This document shows, piece after piece, positions 54,627 to 64,000 of a stretch of DNA of 64,000 nt. A program made the translations under genes and the position numbers. Source of the DNA: Cycas panzhihuaensis (Eukaryota; Cycadophyta); the NCBI GenBank assembly GCA_023213395.1, contig CM041465.1, forward strand, positions 120,411,741 to 120,475,740, written 5' to 3'. Numbering within the stretch: the first letter of the stretch is position 1; the number at the start of each line of letters is the position of its first letter. Under the pieces are notes generated by a model, which searched no databases, had not been told where the DNA came from, and saw nothing but the letters and a program-made list of their open reading frames with translations.

Positions 54627-57600
54627 TTTGACAGGATTAATGTTGGTTTGATTTATTTGAGACATATTTCATTTGACTATAGTTTAACTTTGCTTTATTG
54701 ATCATATTTGGTTAATTTTTTATATTGCTCACGTAATATATTTGTTGTTGAAAATTAATGAAGGGTGACCTACAGTCTTTCTAGTCCTGCACTCCAACCA
54801 TTTAGTAAAACTATCTCATATGACTACTCGTTAGACTCGTAGCTGAGAAATCTACCTATTGGAAAAGACAATTCATGATTTCGCGCCTTGTGAAGGGAGA
54901 AATCACACGTTGAACTTCAATTCCCATTTTTTAAGTATTTTTTATTCTAGTTTATTCTTTCTATACGCAGCTTCATTAGTCATGAAAATTTACCAGCAGC
55001 TAGTCATCTCAGACATTTATCTCCATCTGAAATTTCACAATGAACCATCTCTCTGTTGGTGAGATCTAGTCTCGATTCCAATTTCTCATTTTTTCATCAT
55101 TTTTGCATTATTTTCTTAAATATTTTTGAAATTTTTTTTAGAATTCAAGTATTCTTACTTGGGCGCCCTCTTGTAGATCTATTTCAGCTCAGATCTGAGA
55201 ACTTTTAGAGTTTTTCGCCTCTATATGCTCTTACATCCTCTCTATGTTACCTCTGTACTGACCGCCATCCACATCAATGTTACCACATATATATCTATAT
55301 TTTTTTAATTATTTTTCAACTCTTTGCGTCGAGGTGGCTTTGGTGTGGTGACACACCCTTTTCTGGCAAAAATTTACCTTTGATCCCTCTCTGTTTCACC
55401 TCTGTTCATTGTTATTTGATGCACAAGTCCCTGTGAATATACGACGTTATTCATTCTTTTATTTCTTCGAGTAAATATTAAATTGAATTATTATAAAGTT
55501 GTTTTTAAATTAAACTTTAGTGTATAACCATTTGAAATCCTTTATTAAGGCATATAGCCCCCTTGTGGTGTAAGCCCCCAGTCACATCAGCCCAAGTGAC
55601 CTTCATCTCATTATTAAAGAGGCTTATCTCAAGTTATAAACTTTTTTTTTCTTTTTATTTTTTTATTTTTCATTAATACATAGGGTACATGGCTTATTTT
55701 TACAATAACCTTTCATTGGGGTCTTGGTTTCTAATGAAACCAATTCTGCCGAGTCTAAAATTTTGTGGGTTATAATTTTGACTTGCTATTTGCTACCTTT
55801 GAAGCTGATTTGATCTAATTTTAATGAGATAAAGTCAATCATTTTTTTTTTTAAGTTTTTTTGAGTTATTATCACAAAATTCTTTTTTTATCAGGTTATA
55901 TTTTATCACTGAGAGATCATTTTTTACTTGGATCTGTTCTGCAGTAATCTATTTTTAGCAAACTTCATCAATGTCTACTTATTTTATTTTTTAAGATTTG
56001 ATTTAATCATTACTTTAATTGGTGAAAGTTATACTTTAGTGTTTTTTAACATATTTACATAAAAAGTACTACTTACATTTTTAGTTATATCTCCTCAATT
56101 AGAAATCAAATTTTCAAACCATAAGATTCATTGGAATCCTAATTTAGAAAACTACTGCCTAAAGGTATTTTTTGCTTGATTTGACTAATTATCTTGTAGG
56201 TTTGAGCAGGTCAAAGTTGACATTGTTTGTACTACCTATTTTATTAACCTTAGAAGGACACTTTTAACGATTTCTTTAATATATTGAGCTTCATAGCTCA
56301 GAATTGAGTACCGTATGATTTTGGTGAAATTTTTTTTAGAGATATACAATTTTAAGTTACTTTTATTTTATTTTTATTCTAATTTATAGGTGATCTAAGC
56401 TATTGAAGTTGAGGTTACTTTCAAGTCCTGGTTAGACATTTTTAAGCTTTTTTAGCTATATTTTCTTCTTATTTCAAATATACTTTGCTTGATATTTGCA
56501 TATTATTGATTATTAATTAGACTTGTTAGTATTCATTGAGATTTTAAGGGATTTTACAGCTCATCTAACCTATTTTTGGGTCTCTAGAGCAAAAGGAGCC
56601 CCTTTCTAATTCATTTCAGTAATCAGGTATTTCTTGCCATAGTTACTTCACTTTTATCAAATTTAATCTTATTTAAATTCCTTTTGAGTTTGATTAAAAT
56701 TTTATTTATACCCTTTTATAATTATTAAAGGATTTTTTACCCCCCTTCATTATCAAAATAATCTGATTTTAGGCAACTTGATTATAAGAACTTGATTGGT
56801 TGTCATCTAGAAAATTCACTCATTTTATTTTAAATCTAAAAGGAAAAGTCCTTGGCTCTCATTTAGAATCTATTTTCGTCTTTATTTCAATTTTTTTGAA
56901 TAAAAAGTCCTTATTTCTTTATAAAGAAATCTAATTTTTCAAAGGCGGAGCATTCTTTATTTTTAAAGGTTCAAAAGAAAAAAAATTTCCTTTTCAAAGT
57001 TGAAAAAGAGATATTTCTTCTACAGTGCAAGGAGAGCATTATTTATTTCTTTAATTTTCTCAAAGGCTTCTATATATGTTTTTGGAAAGAAAAGTGAATT
57101 TTAGAATTTTTTGAAATTGAATAATTGTTCTTTTTTTTTTAAATGTCTTTTATAGATATTCTTTTAAAAAGGATAGTGAATCTCTTTTTTTGAAGTTGAA
57201 TAATCATTTTTTCATTTGAGAAAGACATTTGATTGGTCAAAAAGAGTGAATATAGATTTAAATTTATTCATAATTTCTTTATTAAGAAATTTGTCATTTA
57301 TATTTATAAAAGTTTTTTTAGATTGATAGCATTCTTTTATTAAAAAAGATATTTCATACTTTATCCTTCCAAATTGATATTTGAGTGTTAAAAGAAATTT
57401 GATTTAGTTTTTTTTTAAGGTTTATTTCTTTTTTGTTTTAAAAGGAACTTTGTTTATAAGAAAGACCACATATAATAAAATTTTTCTTATATTAAATAAG
57501 ATAAATACCTGAATTAAACCACCCTTTATTCTAGCCTTGTAAGGGGAACGGTTAGGACCCCTGAAGTTACCACCCCGCACACGTCACTTGGCCTACTCAT

Positions 57601-58068
57601 ATTGGATGAGGAAAGCCTTTAGCTATCAAGTGTATTCGGTGGCAGGCTGAGGTGTAGAACCTATTCCATTTGTGGTGTTTGGAGACCAAGGCTGGACCTA
57701 GAGAGGACCTTGGTTCGAGAACCTTCACTACTAGATCTGTCGCTAGGCATAAGTCTAGCGCAGGTGGGTCAACAATTCAAGGCGGTGTAAAAGCCTTCTT
57801 AGCAACCTGCATACTGAGGTATATATAGCCTAGCACTTACGTACTAGTATATTGGGTCCATGTTTTGCCATCTGTGGGCAGGTGCCACTAAAGAGGATAG
57901 CAACCAAAGGTTACCCCAGGAGACACATAGACTTAGAGCCTAGCAAACCTTATATAGGGACTAGGTACACTTTAAACCTTAGGTTAAACTTGTAAAACCT
58001 TTTTTTTTTTTTAACCAAAACCTTAGTGGGATAAATATTATTTTTTATCATAACCTAAGTTGAGTAAC
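54627..58068 (+). other. long leader between PBS and gag
   Basis: About 3.4 kb, mostly T-rich with no ORF (54627-57520). From about 57530 to 57960 it becomes clearly richer in G+C and words such as 'ggggaacggttaggacccc' appear, suggesting a conserved or structured leader. T- and A-rich sequence follows up to the gag ATG. Confidence 0.6.
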
Positions 58069-59640
58069 ATGGCTACAAGTATAGGAAATATGACTATTCA
58101 AAATTTTGATAGGATAAATTTCTTGAATTGGAGTAGAAAAGTAAAATCTATCCTCACGTCAAAGGAATTATGGGATGTAGTTTAGGCAGTCTATAAAGAT
58201 TCAGGCAACCAAGCTACAAATTAATAAAAGAGGGCATACAAAGAAATGGTCAAGAAAGACAATGAGGCCCTAGCATTATTATTTTATTCCATTGATGATA
58301 AAATCTTTCTAAGGGTGAGAAAAGTAACTACTTCAAAGGAAGTATGGGATACTCTACAATTGATCTATGAAGGAGTGGCCTCATCCAAGCTTCAAACACT
58401 TAAGAGAAAATTTAAAAACCTAAGGATGGACTCAAATGAATCAGTTACTGATTTTATAACTAAGGTACAAGACCTCATCAATCATATGAGATCCTTTAGC
58501 GAGACCCTAATAGAACAAAGGGTTGTTGAAAGAATTTTAAGATGTGTTCACACCATACCTACCTTTTAAATGGTAGCTACCAGCATTAAGGTCTCAAAAG
58601 ATTTAAGTACTCTCAAGATAAAACAATTGGGTGCCATATTAATGACTATTGAAGAAAAGAATCCATCAAATGAATCTCTTGAACATACTTTTTTCACTAA
58701 GGCAAGGATCTAATCTCATGGTCAAGTAAGCCATTCTAAATCTAAGCATCATTCTTAAAAGGAAAAGAATAAAAATCCTAGATATGCACCTCATCAACAA
58801 AGATACCAAGCTCCTCATCAAAGACATGGAGGTAATTAAAGAGATACAAGGCCAACTAAATATCAAAGTGAAAAAAGACACCAAGGTCCACACCAATGTT
58901 GTCAAAATTATCAAACAGACATATCATCATAAAGAATAAATCTCCCTCCTCCAAGTTATAAACAAAGAGAGCATCCACCTCATCATGAAGAAAGAGGAAT
59001 GTAATCATATATTGATAGATCATATCCTTGAACCAAAAGTCTTAGTTATGGGAGGAAGGATTCCTTATATTACACTTTTTGCAATAGACCCGATCACACT
59101 AAAGATAGGTGTTTTTCCAAATATGGACTACCTAGCAAAGAAAGTGCCAATACTGTAGTACAAGATAGAGAAAATTAGTCATTTTTATCTTGCTTTCTAG
59201 CCAATGAAGATGAAGATAATAGTTGGTACATTGATTCTAGATGTTCAACCCACATGACTCACAAAAAGGGCTGGATTCAAACTATGGACATATCTAAAAA
59301 GGGTTCCATTATAGTTGGAGATGACACAACACATGAATCTATTGGTAAAGGGAACGTAGCTCTCCAAACCTATTCTAAAGAAACTAAATATATTGAGGAT
59401 GTGTTATATGTTCCAGAATTAAGGAAGAACCTCCTATTAGTAGGACAGATGATGGGTTAGGATTAGAGTCATTTTTTACAATGGCGAGTGTGTTATCAAA
59501 GACAAAACAAAGCAATTATTGCTAGAGGAAAAATGACAAAGGATAATCTATTTAAACTTATCATCCCTCCATCATATGCTTTGAAGACAACCATCAAAGT
59601 TGGCAGTACCATATGGCATAAAATATTTGGTCATTTAAAC
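58069..59640 (+). pseudogene. copia gag, zinc knuckle and protease/pre-integrase region
   Basis: ATG 58069 opens 'MATSIGNMTIQNFDRINFLN'. The UBN2 gag domain continues with 'WSRKVKSILTSKELWDVV', 'MVKKDNEALALLFYSIDDKI', 'VTTSKEVWDTLQLIYEG' and 'KLQTLKRKFKNLRM', in one frame with stops at TAG/TAA. The knuckle near 59070-59120 reads 'YTFCNRPDHTKDRCF', with the first Cys of C-x-x-C changed to Tyr. Protease: 'NSWYIDSRCSTHMTHKKG', where the D-S-G triplet reads D-S-R, so it is inactive. The pre-integrase part follows: 'YIEDVLYVPELRKNLLLVGQ' and 'IWHKIFGHLNYNS'. Confidence 0.82.
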
Positions 59641-60560
59641 TATAATAGTTGGCCTTAATGAAAAGGATGGAGATGGTTAATGGATTACCTACCATAAAAG
59701 CAGATAAAGATGTTTGTAAAGGATGTTTACTTGGAAAACAACATAGGGAAAGTTTTCCAGATTTTACGTATAGAGCAAAATATCCTCTTCAATTAGTATA
59801 TATTAATATTTGTGGTCCCATGGACTCTCCATATCTAGGAGAAGCCATATAGTTTATTACTTTCATTGATGATTATACAAGGAAAACATGGGCTTTCTTC
59901 ATGAAATTTAAATATGACGTGTTCCAGCACGTTGTTGACTTCAAAACCTATGTGGAAAGACAAAGTGGATATAAGATACTCTCCTTAAGATCAGATAATG
60001 GGGAAGAATTTATTTCAAATCAATTTAATACCTATTGTGTTCATCATGGAAGCAGGCATCAATTAACCAATCCCTACACCCCTCAACAAAATGATATAGT
60101 AGAAAGAAAAAATTGCACTATAGTTGAAATGGCAAGGTGCATGATGAAAGATAAAAGCCTTAGAAATTAATTTTAGGCCAAAGCAGTACATATTGTTACA
60201 TATCTAATTAACAGAAGTACCACCAAAGCACTTCAATAGAAAACTCTTGAAGAAGCATGGACAGGATATAAACCTAGCATCCATCACTTGAAAGTTTTTA
60301 GTTGCATAGTATATACTCACATTCCTAAGCAGAAAAGAACAAAATTGGATGATCATAGTACCAAATGTATTTTTATTAGCTACAATGATATGTCAAAGTC
60401 CTATAAACTTTATGATCTAAAGGCAAGAAAGGTCATTATGAGTAGAGTTGTTATCTTTCAAGAAAACAATTCCTATTATGCTGATCATCATCAAGAAAAA
60501 GGAAAGAATATGATAATAAATCTTGATTCTAATCCTAGGTCCACATATGTGCCACATTAG
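59641..60560 (+). pseudogene. copia integrase
   Basis: After a frameshift near 59640 this frame reads 'DVCKGCLLGKQHRESFP' (C-x-x-C of the H-H-C-C domain, the histidines lying just upstream), 'LQLVYINICGPMDSPYLG', 'FIDDYTRKTWAFFMKFK', 'LSLRSDNGEEFISNQF', 'TPQQNDIVERKNCTIVEMAR' and 'HHLKVFSCIVYTHIPK'. The first catalytic aspartate (usual D-x-C-G-P) reads N in 'INICGP'. The second D and the E remain. 'KRTKLDDHSTKCIFISYND' and 'RKVIMSRVVIFQE' close the domain. Five stops interrupt it. Confidence 0.85.
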
Positions 60561-60779
60561 TAGCTCCATAGAAGGACCATTAATGTTAAAAGTGACGAAG
60601 GAACTTCTTCTCAAGCTCCACCACAAAATTTTTCTGGGGAGGAAACCTCTCAACCTCCACCACAAACAGTTCCTAAATGGACCCAAAGATATCATCCTAT
60701 GGACAACATGTTAGACTATGATTACAACATAAGATCAACTCAATCTCATAGGGTAAACTATGCCCTTATGACTCATGTT

Positions 60780-62332
60780 ATGGAGACACATGAGCCTCAA
60801 ACTTCAATGAGGTTAATTCTAATGCTACTTGGAGGAAAGCCATGGAGGAAGAACATGACTCCATTGTAAAAAATGACACCTAGAAATTGGTTGATTTACC
60901 TCCCAACAAAAAGCCTATTGGGACCAACTGGATATACAAAACAAAATACAGATCTGATGGCTCTATTGATAAATATAAATCTCAACTTATTACAAAGGGA
61001 TACTCTCAAAAGGAAGGAATTGATTATAATGAGACCTTTGCTTCAGTTGCCAGAATGGAAATAGTTAGGATGATTATTAATTTGGCTACTTAAATAAAAT
61101 GGGACGTTGGTCAAATGGATGTCAAAAGTGCTTTCCTTAACGATTACATCAAAGAGGACATCTATGTCTCTCAACCCCTCAATTTTGAAGTTAGGGGGAA
61201 AGAAAACAAAGCGTATAAACTTAAGAAAGCACTTTATGGACTCAAACAAGCACCTAGGGCGTGGTATGCTTGAATTGATAAATATTTCAGGGCTTAAGGC
61301 TTCAAAAGATCTTAATCATGCCCAAATTTATACACCAAGATCAAAGGAAAATCAATCCTAATTGTGGGTTTATATGTTGATGATCTTGCGTCCACTAGAA
61401 ATGATCCACAACTCTCACATTAATTCAAAGAAGACATGTGTAGAGAATTTAAAATGATTGAATTAGGATTAATGCATTATTTTCTTGGAATAGAAGTATG
61501 GCAAGATGATGGTGGCATTCTTATCTCTGAAAGGAAATATACCTTGGACTTACTTCAAAGGTTCAAGATGAGTGAATGTCAATCTTTAACTACTCCTGTA
61601 GAAGTTGGACTTAAACTTTTAAAGCATGATGAATCTGCTCCTGTGGATCCAACTCTATACAGGCAATTAATTAGTAGCCCAATTTACTTGACATCTATAA
61701 GACCTGATATCATACATGTCGTTAGTGCGGTTTCTCAATTTATACATAATCCAAGGAATACACACTAGCAAGCTGTAAAAAGAATTCTACGATATCTCAA
61801 AGGCATGACATATTTTAGATTATATTACAGGTCTACAACAAACTTCATATTAATAGGACATACAGATTCCGATTGGGTCGGTGATATAGATGACAAGAAA
61901 TCTACATCAAGTTACATCTTTAATATGGGTTCAATAGTTATAGTGTAGAGTTCAAAGAAATAAAATACGATCTCCTTATTAACAACAGAAATAGAATACA
62001 AAGCAACAGTGTCAATGGCTTGTGAAATAGTTTAGTTGCATCGATTACTTCAAGATCTTAAAATGGAACAACAAGGGCCAACCAAAATCTGGTGCAATAA
62101 TCAAAGCACCATACAAATGTCAAAGAATCTAGTTTTCCATGGCAGAACTAAGCATATAGAGATGCAGTATCATTTCATTGAGGTAAAGTATTACAGTACG
62201 GAGGAACAGACAACAAACATCTTCACAAAATATTTGGGCAAGATCTTATTCCAGAAATTCAAACAAAATTTAGGAGTTACACACATTGGGTGTTATGGGG
62301 GAGAATGCTGGGATATCCCCCCAATGGCCTAA
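60780..62332 (+). pseudogene. copia reverse transcriptase and RNase H
   Basis: A third frame holds RT: 'NDT.KLVDLPPNKKPIGTNW', 'KYKSQLITKGYSQKEGIDYN', 'ETFASVARMEIVRMIINLA', 'MDVKSAFLNDYIKEDIYV', 'KLKKALYGLKQAPRAWYA', 'VGLYVDDLASTR' (intact YVDD at about 61372) and 'EFKMIELGLMHYFLGIEVWQ'. RNase H: 'HTDSDWVGDIDDKKSTSSYI', 'LLTTEIEYKA' and 'IWCNNQSTIQMSKNLVFHGR' followed by the 'TKHIE..YHFI' block, ending 'TTNIFTKYLGKILFQKFK'. Stops are TAG, TAA and TGA. This is the best preserved RT of the copia elements here. Confidence 0.88.
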
Positions 62333-62628
62333 GGGTACATATGCCTAGGGCCCCCCAAATCCACCTTTGGGGCTCCCTAGGGCACCTAGAGCTGCCTATT
62401 ACTGTCCTTAGCTGACATATCAAGTATGTTTATATTATTTTAATTTATTTTTTGAATATTATCGGCTAACCTGCAAGGAGGGTTGAGGCACTTAAGCGCC
62501 TTCCCAAAATCTATTTAAAGGGTTGCCATACACCCTAGGTGTTTTTTAACACTCCCTTCGATTATTTTAGAAATTTGTTGATCTGCACACAATGGCATCC
62601 TCACTCGTTCTACTCTCCTGCGCCAACA
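62306..62628 (+). repeat. 3' LTR of the 54282-62628 copia
   Basis: 323 bp, TGCTGGGATA...GCCAACA, directly after the polypurine tract. It overlaps the last codons of the polyprotein by about 27 bp. Confidence 0.93.
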
Positions 62629-62633
62629 AGTAT
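62629..62633. repeat. candidate target-site duplication AGTAT, right copy
   Basis: One transition away from AATAT at 54277-54281. Confidence 0.55.
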
Positions 62634-63480
62634 ATTTAATTTATGATATGTGAATGCCACTTTCACTTTGTCATACTTTAATATTATGAAAATAATGCAA
62701 TTCATTAAAGTTTGTCATTTTAAATTCTGAACTAATATTAACCTCAAATTCTTAAAACATCTCATCATTGTTTCATGTATAGATGAGATCATTAACATAA
62801 AGTGTAATAATCAAGATTGAATTACTAGTTGTTTTTATGTAGAGATTAGGATCTAAAGGGCTCTTCTAAAATTCTTTATCTTGAGTACTTATCAATTATA
62901 GAATACCCATCTCTTGGGTCTTGTTTCAATCCATACAAGGTTTTCTTTAACTTACATATTAAGTGTTCATGACCTTCAACTTTGAATACTTAAGGCTGAG
63001 ATACATAAATTTTTTTATCAATATAACCATTAAGAAATATTGACTTAACATCCATCTAATATATTATCTAACCTTGTTAAGTAACTAAGGATAAGACATT
63101 TATAATTCTGTCCATATTAATAATAGAAGTAAAGTTTTCTTCATAGTCAATTCCTTCTTATTGAGCATAACCTTTGGTAACAAGCCTTACCTTATTAATT
63201 ATTTCATCAACTTTATATTTGGTTTTGTATACCTACTTAGTTTCAATTACATCTTCACCAATAGGTAACTATGTGAAATCCCACATGTTGTTTCTATACA
63301 AGGCATCATATTTAGCTTTTATTACTTAGATCCATTCTTTATGTTTAGCAACTTCATTAAATATTTAAGGTTTAGTATTTTTCATTTCTTAAGTTAGTAA
63401 AACATAATTGACTTAAGTTTATGGTCATGTCAACCTTCTTTCAAAATTTATATCAAGAATATTACTTGAACTATGACTTA
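62634..63480 (-). pseudogene. copia reverse transcriptase (right part of the split copia)
   Basis: On the minus strand, from about 63340: 'AKHKEWI', 'YRNNMWDFT', 'VYKTKYKVDEIINKVRLVTK' with 'GYAQ' and 'EGIDYEENFTS' next, 'DVKSIFLNGYID', a 'LKKTLYGLK'-like block near 62945-62915, and 'TLYVNDLIYT' at about 62807-62776, in which the first catalytic Asp of YVDD reads Asn. The frame is interrupted by TAG/TAA codons. It stops at the nested copia, and the RNase H is found on the other side at 53.5-54.3 kb. Confidence 0.75.
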
Positions 63481-64000
63481 TTACAAGCCATTTTAGACCT
63501 TTACTTTTATTAGAATAATGTTATGTTATAATATTACCTTTTAGTTACTTTATTAATATTATTATTGTTATAAGATTCGTTGAAAAAAATAACTACTCTT
63601 TTTAACAAACCTCTCCTTATTTATCTCTTCCTAGAGATAAATAAGAGGATATTACACAAGAGAGAGAGGATGAGATCCTCATTTACCTCCATATCTATAG
63701 TGTATCACTTATTATATTTTATTAATTAACTATATTTCTATAAGAGGATATTGCTATAGGAGGATATTACACAATAAGAGAGAGAGGATGAGATCCTCAT
63801 CTACCTCTATATCTATAATGTATCATTTATTATATTTTACTAATTAACTATATTTAAGAGGTGGTTTTTTATCCCCTAAAGGGGTTTTCCACCTATCAAT
63901 AATGGTGTATCTGTGATTGATTAAATGCATATTTTATAAGTCTTTATTTGTTTTCTTAATAATACAAATCTGATGATGCCTGTGTTTGTAAAGTGAAACC
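63481..64000. other. AT-rich end of the window with a tandem duplication and a hairpin
   Basis: No coding signal is seen. See the repeat at 63646-63855. An inverted repeat follows at 63859-63894 (AGGTGG and CCACCT, with CCCC-TAAA-GGGG inside). Confidence 0.45.
63646..63855. repeat. two-copy tandem duplication, unit about 115-118 bp
   Basis: The block starting 'aggatattacaca' and containing 'gagagagaggatgagatcct', 'atatctata-tgtatca' and 'ttaattaactatattt' occurs twice, with a few substitutions. Confidence 0.8.

Larger units (their letters stand above)
54282..62628 (+). mobile_element. complete Ty1/copia retrotransposon inserted in another copia
   Basis: 8.35 kb, plus strand. 323-bp LTRs at both ends, PBS 54607-54619 (tggtatcagagcc, initiator tRNA-Met), a 3.4 kb leader, gag-pol 58069-62332, polypurine tract 62295-62305 (tgggggagaa). 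The LTRs differ at about 40 of 323 positions by my hand count, so this is an old insertion. Two frameshifts and many TAG/TAA codons break the polyprotein. Confidence 0.92.
53337..64000 (-). mobile_element. minus-strand copia remnant, split by another copia and cut by the window edge
   Basis: A minus-strand copia runs from beyond 64000 to a candidate 3' LTR at 53337-53490 (TGTTAG edge, purine tract 'tagtgggg' at about 53491-53498). Its RT lies at 63400-62640 and its RNase H at 54270-53510. The two were separated by the plus-strand copia 54282-62628. The 5' LTR was not seen in the window. Confidence 0.7.

Noticed and set aside
1-64000. CRISPR array, tRNA or rRNA genes
   Set aside because: No regularly spaced short direct repeats and no cloverleaf or rRNA-like sequence was noticed. 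Matches to the tRNA-Met end are retroelement primer sites. A tRNAscan run would settle it.

Overview
The window is repeat-dense nuclear DNA from a plant, almost certainly a seed plant with a large, transposon-rich genome. The evidence is plant-type Ty1/copia elements primed by initiator tRNA-Met, a Tat-like Ty3/gypsy element, a plant L1-type LINE with DUF4283, zf-RVT and RNase H modules, and two plant-mobile-domain (PMD)-like genes. I do not name a species. I saw no rRNA, tRNA, CRISPR or bacterial-type gene. All coordinates and alignments were made by eye.

Layout. 1-10.4 kb: decayed copia and gypsy pieces, including a complete 3.3 kb non-autonomous copia-like element on the minus strand (7024-10364, duplicated site AAAGG). 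10.4-12.5 kb: AT-rich DNA with no gene seen. 12.94-14.58 kb: the only long intact ORF of the window, an intronless 547-codon PMD-like protein with a C-terminal coiled coil, in a CpG-containing island. 15.65-18.62 kb: a gag-protease-only gypsy-like element with nearly identical LTR starts. 18.6-21.5 kb: AT-rich DNA with one dispersed repeat.

21.5-52.1 kb is a three-level nest, with target-site duplications recovered at every level. A full-length LINE (+, 18-bp duplication with one mismatch) was split by a copia element (-, 312-bp LTRs, GTTAG). That copia was split in its leader by a 16.8 kb gypsy element (+, about 2.7 kb LTRs, ACTTC). LTR divergence decreases inward, as the nesting requires. 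Between its integrase and 3' LTR the gypsy element carries an antisense, apparently intron-containing PMD gene (43229 to about 40830) and then a second RNase H module (about 43.93-44.33 kb).

53.3-64.0 kb: a minus-strand copia, running off the right edge, was split by a plus-strand copia of 8.3 kb (54282-62628, 323-bp LTRs).

Most coding remnants are closed by stops that look like C-to-T or G-to-A changes of CAG, CAA, CGA or TGG. This is the usual mark of long-methylated plant transposons. The PMD-like ORF at 12.9 kb escapes this pattern and is the best candidate for a functional gene here.
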